Shown: positions 6,205 through 12,258 of the stretch, in pieces
Position numbering within the stretch: position 1 is the stretch's first letter
How the letters are laid out: every line of letters starts with the position of its first letter
Source: Phycisphaerales bacterium
GTDB lineage: Bacteria > Planctomycetota > Phycisphaerae > Phycisphaerales > UBA1924
DNA: 12,258 bases
NCBI GenBank assembly: GCA_016763115.1
Contig: JAESUL010000320.1
Span: 1-12,258 of the forward strand
Direction of reading: 5' to 3'
Notes under the pieces: generated by a model
Told to the model about the DNA's origin: nothing
The model's input: only the letters and a program-made list of their open reading frames with translations
Databases searched by the model: none
Position numbers and translations under genes: made by a program

Positions 6205-8382
6205 ATGGTTCCTAGCCCACTCTATCGACATGCAATCGTACTCGTCATGGCATGCGGCACCGCTGCGGCTCTTGGTGCAGACATCGCTGCCACCGCGTCC
6301 AACAACACCATCAAACTCGTCACCGGCGAGGTCAACCTCGCCACACTCCCCGATGCCAAGAACCCCATCGGGCGTGACGCACTCGTGCTTGGACGCCGCG
6401 TGGTGATTCAACTCGACGGCCCGATCGACGCCGATCGGAGAGCCGCGATCTTGGCGGCCGGCGTGGTGCTCGGCGACTACCTCCCCGACTTTGCCTATGT
6501 CGCCGACATGAAGAATGCCCGGCTCGACGCGCTGACCGTGCTCGACTTCGTCGCCCATGTCGTGCCCTACCAGAGCGTATGGAAGATTGATCCCGAACTC
6601 ACCACCCGTGTTTTCGAGACCACCCTCCGTCGCGACATCGCAGCACAAGGTATCGTTCAGTCACATGTCTACCTGTTCCCCGCTGCGAGCATCACCGACA
6701 CCACGATCGAGATCAACAAAATCCCCGGGCTCACCATCGCCCAGACCGAACTCGAGGACGACCGGTTCTTGATTCAGGTCTCCGGACCTCAAACTGCGAT
6801 CCGCCAACTCGCCGATATCGATGCGGTCCAGTGGGTCGAGCCCGCACCCGAACTCACCTTCCGCAACTCATCAACACGCTGGATCATCCAGTCCAATGTC
6901 AACAACGATTTCCCGATCTACGACCAGGGCATCCATGGCGAAGGGCAACTCATCGCGGTCATGGACGGCAGGGTCAACCCAAACCATTGCTCGTTCACCG
7001 ACCCCGAGGGCGACCCGTTCGGAAACAACCACCGGAAGATCCAGGCGTACAACTCCTCGACCGGTTCAGACTTTCATGGCACCCATGTCGCCGGCACCGC
7101 GATGGGTGACAATGGTGCCGATAACGATACCCGCGGGATCGCCTACGGCGCACGATTGATCTTTGACACCACGCCAAGCTTTAGTTTCAGCAGCATGAAC
7201 GCGAGGCTGAACACGCACTACAACCAGGGCGCCGCGATCCACACCAACTCGTGGGGCAACGACGGGACCACCGCGTACGACGGGCTCGCACGCGCCATCG
7301 ACAGCTTTAGTTTCAATAACGACGACAACCTGGTCTTGTTTGCGGTGACCAATGGCAGTTCGCTAAGAAACCCGGAGAACGCCAAAAACTGCCTCGCGGT
7401 TGGCGCCTCCCTAGACGCCAACTCCCAGGGTTCACACTGCTCGGGCGGGTCCGGGCCGACCTCTGACGGGCGGCGCAAGCCCGAGATCTATGCCCCCGGG
7501 TGCGGCACCAGGTCCGCCAGTTCCAGTTCACCGTGCGGCACCACATCACTCACCGGCACCTCGATGGCATCGCCCGCCATCGCCGGGGCGGCTGCGCTCG
7601 CACGACAGTACTACATGGACGGGTTCTATCCAACCGGAATCGCCCAAGTTGAAGACGAGTTCACCCCCTCGGGTCCGCTGGTCAAGGCGACCCTGATGAA
7701 CTCCTCGGTCAACATGACCGGCATCAGCGGATTCCCCTCCAACCGCGAGGGCTGGGGACGGGTGCTGCTCGACAACGCGTTGTTCTTTGACGGCGATTCG
7801 AGGATGAATGTCGTGTACGATGTCCGCAACTCTTCAAGCGGCGCACTGCAAACCGGAGATGTCTGGGAAACCACCGTCACGGTCGAGACTTTCGGGCAAC
7901 CGTTCAAGGCCACCCTTGTGTGGCACGATGCCCCCGCATCGACCAACGCCTCGTTCACACCGGTCAACAACCTCGATATCGAGGTTGATGTTCCGCTCCT
8001 CGGAACGATGAAAGGCAATGTGTTCAGCGGCGGAAACTCAACCACCGGCGGCAGCGCCGACACCATCAACAATGTTGAGATGATCCTCTTGACCAACGCC
8101 CCAGTTGGCGAATACACCATCCGGGTCAAGGGCACCGCGGTCAACAACGGCCCGCAGGGTTATGCACTGGTGATTACGGGAGATGTCTCCGAATCCATCG
8201 GCGGGTGCTCGTCGGCTGACCTCGCCGAACCATTCGGACAGCTGAATCTGCAAGATGTCTTTGCCTACCTCGCGTTGTTCAACAGCAACGACCCCTCGGC
8301 CGACCTGGCAGCACCATTCGGGCAGTTTAACCTGCAGGATGTCTTCGCCTACCTCACTGATTTCAACAATGGGTGCCCATAA
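6205..8382 (+). CDS. Secreted subtilisin-like serine protease (S8, KP-43-like), dockerin-like tail
   Basis: This 725-residue exported peptidase has a signal peptide (about 1-24, ending ALGA-D), a propeptide-like region (about 35-225, with VVIQLDGPIDADRR and GDYLPDFAYVADM) and the S8 catalytic domain (about 235-530). The triad is D254 (AVMDGRV), H291 (DFHGTHVAGT) and S453 (LTGTSMASPA); N383 (AVTNGS) is the likely oxyanion Asn. The usual Asp-Thr/Ser-Gly is changed to Asp-Gly-Arg. Residues about 535-665 form the beta-barrel seen after KP-43-type proteases (KATLVWHDAP, NNLDIEV, GEYTIRVKG, GPQGYALVITGD). The tail is two 28-residue repeats ending GCP. GAGGAAG lies about 10 nt before the ATG. It probably degrades extracellular protein and is held at the surface or in a complex by its tail. 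Confidence 0.93.
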   Translation: MVPSPLYRHAIVLVMACGTAAALGADIAATASNNTIKLVTGEVNLATLPDAKNPIGRDALVLGRRVVIQLDGPIDADRRAAILAAGVVLGDYLPDFAYVADMKNARLDALTVLDFVAHVVPYQSVWKIDPELTTRVFETTLRRDIAAQGIVQSHVYLFPAASITDTTIEINKIPGLTIAQTELEDDRFLIQVSGPQTAIRQLADIDAVQWVEPAPELTFRNSSTRWIIQSNVNNDFPIYDQGIHGEGQLIAVMDGRVNPNHCSFTDPEGDPFGNNHRKIQAYNSSTGSDFHGTHVAGTAMGDNGADNDTRGIAYGARLIFDTTPSFSFSSMNARLNTHYNQGAAIHTNSWGNDGTTAYDGLARAIDSFSFNNDDNLVLFAVTNGSSLRNPENAKNCLAVGASLDANSQGSHCSGGSGPTSDGRRKPEIYAPGCGTRSASSSSPCGTTSLTGTSMASPAIAGAAALARQYYMDGFYPTGIAQVEDEFTPSGPLVKATLMNSSVNMTGISGFPSNREGWGRVLLDNALFFDGDSRMNVVYDVRNSSSGALQTGDVWETTVTVETFGQPFKATLVWHDAPASTNASFTPVNNLDIEVDVPLLGTMKGNVFSGGNSTTGGSADTINNVEMILLTNAPVGEYTIRVKGTAVNNGPQGYALVITGDVSESIGGCSSADLAEPFGQLNLQDVFAYLALFNSNDPSADLAAPFGQFNLQDVFAYLTDFNNGCP
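8212..8370 (+). repeat. Two tandem coding repeats of the dockerin-like tail
   Basis: Units start at 8212 and 8296, a period of 84 bp (28 codons). They encode SADLAEPFGQLNLQDVFAYL and SADLAAPFGQFNLQDVFAYL. The pair looks like the duplicated calcium-loop/helix halves of a type I dockerin, with the loop changed to a Pro-Phe-Gly form. Codons differ at many third positions, so the duplication is old and kept by selection. Confidence 0.85.
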
Positions 8383-8397
8383 GACCTACTGTCCGTC

Positions 8398-9381
8398 GTG
8401 ACCATCGACGCGACACCAACCCCAATCATTCATCCGCCCGAGCAAGACCGCCTGTCTGTGCTCGGGCGGTTTTTGTTGGCCCTTGCTGACATCAAACTCG
8501 CCCACTCGGTGTTCGCCCTCCCGTTTGCAATCCTCGGCGCGTTTCTAGTTGCACCGAGACGAAGTGATCTCCCATTTCCAATCGACTGGCTCGATTTTCT
8601 TCCGCAACTGGCATTGATCGTCGTGTGCATGGTCTTTGCACGCACCTGGGCGATGCTGGTCAATCGTGTGGTGGACCGAAGGATCGATGCAGCCAATCAG
8701 CGGACCGCCCGCAGGGCGTTCGCTTCGGGAGCACTGAGCATCGGCGACGGTTCTCTCTTGCTCGGAGGCTCTGCGCTCGGGTTCATCGCGTGCTGCACCG
8801 TGTTTGGATTCTTGTTTTCCAACTGGTGGCCGACCATCCTGTCGGTCCCGGTGCTCATCTGGATCGGGTTCTACTCGCTGACCAAACGCTTCACCTGGCT
8901 CTGCCATGTTTTTCTCGGCGGCGCACTGGCGGTCTCGCCGATTGCGGCGGCAATTGCGGTCAATCCAGAACTCCTCACCAGCACACCAGCAATCTGGTGG
9001 ATCGCCGCGATGGTGGTCTGCTGGGTCGCCGGCTTTGATGTCATCTACGCCATCCAAGACATCGAGTATGACCGTCAGGTCGGGCTCAACTCGATCCCCG
9101 CACGCTTCGGGTACAAAAATGCAGCGTGGCTCAGCCGAGGGCTGCACCTGCTGGCGATTGGTGCCTTGGTGCTCGCATGGCAAAGCACCGATCAACTCGG
9201 CGTGCTCTTCGGCACCGGGATCGCCCTGGTCGGATCGGTTCTGGTGCTCGAGCATATCGTCTTACAACGGAGAGGACAAGCCGGGATTCCGATGGCGTTC
9301 TTCACCCTCAACGGGGTGGTCTCGGTGGTGCTGGGCATCACCGGGTGCGTGGATCTGGTGTTCACCAGTGTTTCTTATTGA
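8398..9381 (+). CDS. UbiA-family aromatic prenyltransferase (UbiA/MqnP-like)
   Basis: This 327-residue integral membrane enzyme attaches a polyprenyl chain to an aromatic acid in quinone synthesis. It shows both Asp-rich metal/diphosphate motifs: NRVVDRRID (N89, D93, D97) and GFDVIYAIQDIEYDRQVG (D221, D225), separated by several hydrophobic helices. The second motif with the following LNSIPARFG is typical of the UbiA-like branch that includes MqnP of the futalosine menaquinone route, which suits a menaquinone-using planctomycete; the substrate is inferred. It starts 15 bp after the protease stop without a Shine-Dalgarno. The first 25 codons contain a terminator-like hairpin, so a later start (TTG 8473 or 8476) is possible; the family core begins near HSVFALPFA (36-44) and is intact either way. 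Confidence 0.88.
   Translation: MTIDATPTPIIHPPEQDRLSVLGRFLLALADIKLAHSVFALPFAILGAFLVAPRRSDLPFPIDWLDFLPQLALIVVCMVFARTWAMLVNRVVDRRIDAANQRTARRAFASGALSIGDGSLLLGGSALGFIACCTVFGFLFSNWWPTILSVPVLIWIGFYSLTKRFTWLCHVFLGGALAVSPIAAAIAVNPELLTSTPAIWWIAAMVVCWVAGFDVIYAIQDIEYDRQVGLNSIPARFGYKNAAWLSRGLHLLAIGALVLAWQSTDQLGVLFGTGIALVGSVLVLEHIVLQRRGQAGIPMAFFTLNGVVSVVLGITGCVDLVFTSVSY
8434..8477 (+). terminator. Intrinsic terminator-like hairpin inside the UbiA 5' coding region
   Basis: CCGCCCGAGCA (8434-8444) and TGCTCGGGCGG (8459-8469) are perfect 11-bp complementary arms around a 14-nt loop, followed at once by TTTTTGTT. This is a classic Rho-independent terminator, 51 bp after the protease stop codon. It would end the protease mRNA or act as an attenuator for the prenyltransferase, depending on ribosome coverage. 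Confidence 0.7.
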
Positions 9382-9405
9382 GATTTCAGTTAATCGTGAA
9401 ATAAA
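9378..9405 (+). promoter_or_regulatory. Candidate promoter with embedded palindrome upstream of the GbsR-type gene
   Basis: TTGAGA (9378-9383) and AATAAA (9400-9405) stand 16 bp apart as possible -35 and -10 elements. Between and overlapping them is the inverted repeat ATTTCA-N8-TGAAAT (9383-9388 and 9397-9402). A palindrome in this place fits an operator for autoregulation by the following regulator. The -35 overlaps the stop codon of the prenyltransferase. Hexamers are only moderate matches. Confidence 0.4.
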
Positions 9406-9441
9406 GTAGACACCGCCCACCAAGCAGCGCATACTCTGGGT

Positions 9442-10050
9442 ATGACACCAAAGCCAAGAGTCCCCAATGTACTTGTGCGTGCCCAGCTGGTCGAGGCTGA
9501 GGACCGCTTTATTGCTTCGTGGGGGCGGATGGGCTCGGTGTGGGGGATCAGCCGAACCATGGCCGAGGTCCACGCGCTGCTCTACATCACCGGCACCGAG
9601 ATGTGCACCGACGAGATCATGAGTCGGCTCGGGGTTTCACGCGGGAATGTCTCGATGTCGGTGCGCTCGTTGCTCGAATGGGGCGTGATCGAGAAAGTCC
9701 GTATCGCTGGCGACCGTAAAGAGTATTTCCAGGCTGAGCAGGATGTCTGGTCGATGCTGCGTGCAATCGCGCGCGAACGGATCAAACGCGAGGTGGACCC
9801 GTTGCTCGATGTGCTCGACGAGATCGGCGAGCTCGCGCCCCAGGCTTCGAGAAACTCGCCCAAGGATGTCAAGGAACTCCAGGCCCGCATCGAGGCTGTA
9901 CGCGACGGGTTCGGTGTCATCACCACCTTGTCGCACAAGTTCGCCGGCCCACGCGGAGCGGGGCTGCAAACCGCGGCCAAACTCCTCGCACGCGCACCCA
10001 TCGGACGAACCAAAAAACACACACCTAAGCGAACGGGTGGGACCCGATGA
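9442..10050 (+). CDS. GbsR/MarR-family transcriptional regulator
   Basis: This 202-residue DNA-binding protein has a winged helix-turn-helix at about 25-100: WGRMGSVWGISRTMAEVHAL, then EIMSRLGVSRGNVSMSVRSL and GVIEKVRIAGDRKEYFQAE. The Ser-Arg-Gly-Asn-Val-Ser recognition helix and the WG-(I)-SR start are hallmarks of the GbsR subgroup, known for control of glycine-betaine synthesis but much wider in use. A helical region (105-175) probably makes the dimer, and the basic Lys/Arg-rich end is likely disordered. The ATG lies 60 bp after the prenyltransferase, behind a possible promoter/operator. Its stop overlaps the next start as ATGA, so the two genes are translationally coupled. The inducer is unknown; no betaine genes are nearby. 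Confidence 0.85.
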   Translation: MTPKPRVPNVLVRAQLVEAEDRFIASWGRMGSVWGISRTMAEVHALLYITGTEMCTDEIMSRLGVSRGNVSMSVRSLLEWGVIEKVRIAGDRKEYFQAEQDVWSMLRAIARERIKREVDPLLDVLDEIGELAPQASRNSPKDVKELQARIEAVRDGFGVITTLSHKFAGPRGAGLQTAAKLLARAPIGRTKKHTPKRTGGTR

Positions 10051-10484
10051 CCACCCACCCGTCTCCCCCATCACCCCCATCACCCTCGCCGATTAATGCT
10101 GCCAAGCAACCATCGCTTGATCGGTTCACCATTGTCTATCGCGCGGCTCGCCAATCAATACCCGCAACCCTCGCACCAAGCGGGACGGACCCAGTCATCG
10201 AACTGCACATCGGTCTTGATGCCCGCCGCGATTGTGTCACGCTGTGTTTGGTCGACCCGTCAACCCAGGCGTGCCGAATTGTGAACGCGCCAGAGACTTC
10301 GGTATCCGTGGTGCTCAGCAAAGGCGGATGGTTGCACCTCGACGCTCCGGGCGTGCTGAGTTGTTCGATCGCCGGGATTGCAACCGATTCGCCCGAACTG
10401 GTCTACGCCAAAGCCGAGATCCTTGGGCAACTCGGGCTCATCGGCGGACGGTTCGAGGCACCAACGCTCAAATCGGACGGATAA
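10047..10484 (+). CDS. Unknown 145-residue protein coupled to the GbsR-type regulator
   Basis: The start ATG overlaps the regulator's TGA (ATGA), a strong sign of a shared operon and co-expression. The N-terminus is a Pro/Ser-rich low-complexity stretch (about 2-16). The rest looks like a compact mixed alpha/beta domain, with VIELHIGLDARRDCVTLCLV (49-68), SVSVVLSKGGWLHLDAPG and a final helix ELVYAKAEILGQLGLIGG. There is no signal peptide, membrane helix or known catalytic motif. Three Cys residues lie in the domain without a CxxC pair. The last 17 bp overlap the convergent repressor gene. I do not recognise the family; a role as effector or partner of the regulator is only suggested by coupling. 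Confidence 0.7.
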   Translation: MTTHPSPPSPPSPSPINAAKQPSLDRFTIVYRAARQSIPATLAPSGTDPVIELHIGLDARRDCVTLCLVDPSTQACRIVNAPETSVSVVLSKGGWLHLDAPGVLSCSIAGIATDSPELVYAKAEILGQLGLIGGRFEAPTLKSDG

Positions 10485-11352
10485 CACTCACCCCGGCGAA
10501 CAACCCGGCGACCTGGTCGCGCGGGATGGTCCTTGGTGCATAGGCGTTGTTGATCGGCTGAATCCGGATGTGCTCGTTGCCCTGCTCGTCGGTATGAAAA
10601 TAGATCCGCTTGAAGGTCGTCTCGTGGTCGGGTTCCAGTCGGACAAAGCAGTCCATCCCATCGCGGATGTCTTTGACTGGCGAGAACACCACGATGTCGC
10701 CCTCGCGGTAGTCCGGTTCCATCGAGTCGCCAACAACCCTTGCTGCAAACGCATCGGGGTCATCGACATCGGGCGAGCGGATGTACTCGTCGGCGATCCC
10801 CGCGGGGTACCCCAGGTCCGTGAACTCCACCGGGTACCCGGCAGCAACACGATTGACCAGCGGGATCTCACGCGGCAAAGACACACTCTGCTGCGCCGAA
10901 CCGGGCACGGATTGCTCTTTGGATGAATCCGCGGGCGCGGTTCCGTCGATTGCGCCGATGAGGCGTGAGAGCTCGCCGGACTTGTACAACTCGTCGAGTG
11001 ACCCACCCTCTGATGCGCTCGTTGCAAGCAAACGGGCGAGTTTGATCGCCGAGCTTTCGCGTTCGCGCAGTGATTCGAGATCGCAGCGGATGGTTTCGGG
11101 GGTCTGATCCCACCGGGCGCAGTTGATCAACTCGCCCGGGGTGAAGGAGAGTGCTTCTTCGAGCCCGGTGATGAGTTCATCGCTGGGCGGGCCCTTGTGG
11201 GCGCGCTCCATACTCGAGAGGTACGACTTGGCGCACCCCACCCGCTCGGCGACCTGCGCCAATGAAAGGTTGAGTCTGGCTCGTCTTTGTTTGATCGTCG
11301 ATGCGAACCATGCACCGGCTTGACGAGTGGCTTGGTCATGTTCGGCGGGCAT
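10468..11352 (-). CDS. XRE-family repressor with S24 (LexA/CI-like) self-cleavage domain
   Basis: This 294-residue regulator has an N-terminal lambda-type helix-turn-helix (about 18-75: RRARLNLSLAQVAERVGCAK, SYLSSMERAHKG), a polar linker, and a C-terminal S24 domain (about 160-294). The serine-lysine dyad is S210 in VVGDSMEPDYREGD and K248 in TTFKRIYF. The predicted self-cleavage bond is A171-G172 in NRVAAGYP. This is the plan of phage CI and of LexA: DNA-bound repressor that cuts itself when RecA filaments form after DNA damage. I start it at ATG 11352 because AAGGAA lies 8 nt upstream; the frame extends 34 further codons without family similarity. No phage structural genes accompany it, so it may control chromosomal stress genes or the adjacent divergent region. 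Confidence 0.88.
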   Translation of the reverse strand: MPAEHDQATRQAGAWFASTIKQRRARLNLSLAQVAERVGCAKSYLSSMERAHKGPPSDELITGLEEALSFTPGELINCARWDQTPETIRCDLESLRERESSAIKLARLLATSASEGGSLDELYKSGELSRLIGAIDGTAPADSSKEQSVPGSAQQSVSLPREIPLVNRVAAGYPVEFTDLGYPAGIADEYIRSPDVDDPDAFAARVVGDSMEPDYREGDIVVFSPVKDIRDGMDCFVRLEPDHETTFKRIYFHTDEQGNEHIRIQPINNAYAPRTIPRDQVAGLFAGVSVIRPI

Positions 11353-11360
11353 AGTGTGGA

Positions 11361-11366
11361 TTCCTT
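11361..11366 (-). promoter_or_regulatory. Ribosome binding site deciding the XRE-S24 start
   Basis: Minus-strand AAGGAA sits 8 nt upstream of the ATG at 11352 and supports that start over the longer frame beginning at 11454. Confidence 0.6.
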
Positions 11367-11470
11367 GAGGCCCAAATGAGAAGAGGGGTTGCGGGTTCAG
11401 GTGTCTGATCGGGGTAGGGTACGGCGTCTGTGCGCTGATTTGTGAAACTACCATACATTACCCTTGCATA

Positions 11471-11535
11471 TCGTTCTGTATTTGGTGTACTATCCAAAAA
11501 GATTCGTTCTCTGTATTGGGGAAGTGTGTACTTAT
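11471..11535 (+). repeat. Two imperfect direct repeats, possible operators
   Basis: Unit 1 (11471-11491) contains TCGTTCTGTATTTGGTGTAC; unit 2 (11504-11532) contains TCGTTCTCTGTATTGGGG then AAGTGTGTACT. They share TCGTTCT, CTGTATT and GTGTACT in the same order, with small insertions in unit 2. The pair lies between the divergent repressor and transposase genes, where repressor operators are expected. Alternatively one copy is part of the insertion sequence end. Confidence 0.45.
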
Positions 11536-11557
11536 TGAAACTTATCCGCATTATCGC

Positions 11558-11586
11558 TTGACCCCGCCCGTTTCATCAGGTATCAT
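11558..11586 (+). promoter_or_regulatory. Strong sigma-70-type promoter for the transposase gene
   Basis: TTGACC (11558-11563) and TATCAT (11581-11586), each five of six to consensus, are separated by the ideal 17 bp. The expected transcription start, about 7 nt after the -10, falls on the A of the transposase ATG (11593), so the mRNA would be leaderless. A short palindrome TGTTC-TTAT-GAACA (11586-11599) spans the start codon. Confidence 0.6.
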
Positions 11587-11592
11587 GTTCTT

Positions 11593-12258
11593 ATGAACAA
11601 GAAACAAGGCAAAGTAGGGCAAGCACGATCAGAGATCGTTGCACAGATTCCAATGGCGTGTGCGTGTGAGGATTCAGCGGTCGAGTTCATGGAATCTCGA
11701 CGCTGGGGCGACACTCCCCAGTGTGCGTGTTGCGATAGCGAGAATGTCTATCAGCAGATGAACGCGGACAAGTCCAAGCGTGAGGCGCACTACCGCTGGC
11801 GTTGCCGGGATTGCAAGAAGCAATACTCCGTCCGTAAGGGCACCGTGCTAGAGGGCAGCCGAATCCCCCTCCGTCATTGGTGCTTCGCGTTCTGGGCCGC
11901 GTGTTCGTCTAAGAAGGGTGTGAGTGCAAAGCAGATTCAGCGTCAAACTGGGCTGTCTTACAAATCAGCACTGTTTCTTATGCACCGTATCCGCTTCGCA
12001 ATGGCACCCTCAGAACCAGACCCCAAGCTCGACGGCATCGTGGAAGTCGATGAAACCTATGTAGGCGGTAAACCCCGCAATAAGGGCTGGAAGTTTGGCG
12101 ACCCCAACCGCCGTGCCCAGTGGAGTACCAAAACCCGCGTAGTCGGTATGGTCCAGCGGGACGGAGAGGTACGGGCACAAGTCGCACCCACGATCACCGC
12201 GAAGAACCTACGCGAGATCGTCATGGGCAATGTGGACACCACCGCACGGCTTATCACA
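11593..12258 (+). CDS. IS1595/ISXO2-like transposase, C-terminus beyond window
   Basis: The open frame runs 222 codons from ATG 11593 (MNKKQGKVGQARSEIV) and leaves the window in frame with no stop. It cuts and joins DNA at the ends of its own insertion sequence. The N-terminal zinc ribbon shows CxxC pairs at C44/C47 and C71/C74, followed by KGTVLEGSRIPLRHW and a helix-turn-helix-like SAKQIQRQTGLSYKSALFLM. The ISXO2-type RNase H fold begins at VEVDETYVGGKPRNKGW, with D153 the first catalytic Asp. The last visible residues (NVDTTARLIT) match the strand just before the second catalytic Asp in this family, so the remaining third lies to the right. Whether the element is intact cannot be judged here. 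No Shine-Dalgarno precedes the ATG, in line with a leaderless transcript. Confidence 0.9.
   Translation, partial: MNKKQGKVGQARSEIVAQIPMACACEDSAVEFMESRRWGDTPQCACCDSENVYQQMNADKSKREAHYRWRCRDCKKQYSVRKGTVLEGSRIPLRHWCFAFWAACSSKKGVSAKQIQRQTGLSYKSALFLMHRIRFAMAPSEPDPKLDGIVEVDETYVGGKPRNKGWKFGDPNRRAQWSTKTRVVGMVQRDGEVRAQVAPTITAKNLREIVMGNVDTTARLIT

Larger units (their letters stand above)
11558..12258 (+). mobile_element. IS1595-family insertion sequence, left part only
   Basis: The transposase gene and its promoter are inside the window; the right end is not. The left terminal repeat cannot be fixed without the partner end. It may lie near 11517-11535 (GGGGAAGTGTGTACTTA), which is a guess. The gene's codon use is less GC-biased than the chromosomal neighbours. 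Confidence 0.6.

Noticed and set aside
11586..11599. TGTTC-TTAT-GAACA as a LexA box
   Set aside because: The Bacillus-type SOS box is GAAC-N4-GTTC; here the half-sites are in the opposite order, so I list it only as a palindrome.

Overview
The window most likely comes from a planctomycete of the class Phycisphaerae. The sequence is GC-rich. Two exported proteins end in dockerin-like tails of a kind I associate with Phycisphaerae (from memory, no search run): both carry an NLQD-(I/V)-FAYLALFN core and stop right after a Gly-Cys-Pro end. There is also a UbiA/MqnP-type prenyltransferase, as expected for a menaquinone user. Genus cannot be judged from the sequence.

Layout. 1-63 holds the probable start of a Gly-rich minus-strand gene that runs off the left edge. 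219-617 is an AT-richer cassette: two ~50-bp inverted repeat arms flank one small two-helix membrane protein, and the right arm abuts the stop codon of a minus-strand family 2 glycosyltransferase (618-1436). Only 19 bp separate its start from the + strand series: an unknown 123-residue protein, a solitary beta-class DNA methyltransferase (1881-2804), and a secreted FG-GAP/ASPIC protein with a dockerin tail (2908-4677). Overlapping that stop codon is a broken yggU/DUF167 gene (4674-4958) with an in-frame TAG and a pair of compensating indels. Then come mntR (all six metal ligands present), a STAS-domain protein, a secreted KP-43-like subtilase with a two-repeat tail (6205-8382), and the UbiA-family gene (8398-9381). 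A textbook intrinsic terminator shape lies inside the first 25 codons of that gene. A GbsR/MarR-type regulator follows, with a palindrome in its promoter region, coupled by ATGA overlap to an unknown 145-residue protein. Convergent to that pair is an XRE-S24 (CI/LexA-like) self-cleaving repressor. Divergent from the repressor, the window ends inside an IS1595/ISXO2-type transposase with a near-consensus promoter that would give a leaderless mRNA.

Working together. Most of the window is ordinary chromosomal housekeeping, regulation and export, without one unifying pathway. The accessory signals are the inverted-repeat cassette on the left and the repressor/IS junction on the right. I found no CRISPR array, tRNA, rRNA or multi-gene defence island, and I do not claim a new multi-gene system. 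The best candidates for something undescribed are the repeat-flanked membrane-protein cassette, the terminator placed inside a start region, and the GbsR-coupled unknown gene.
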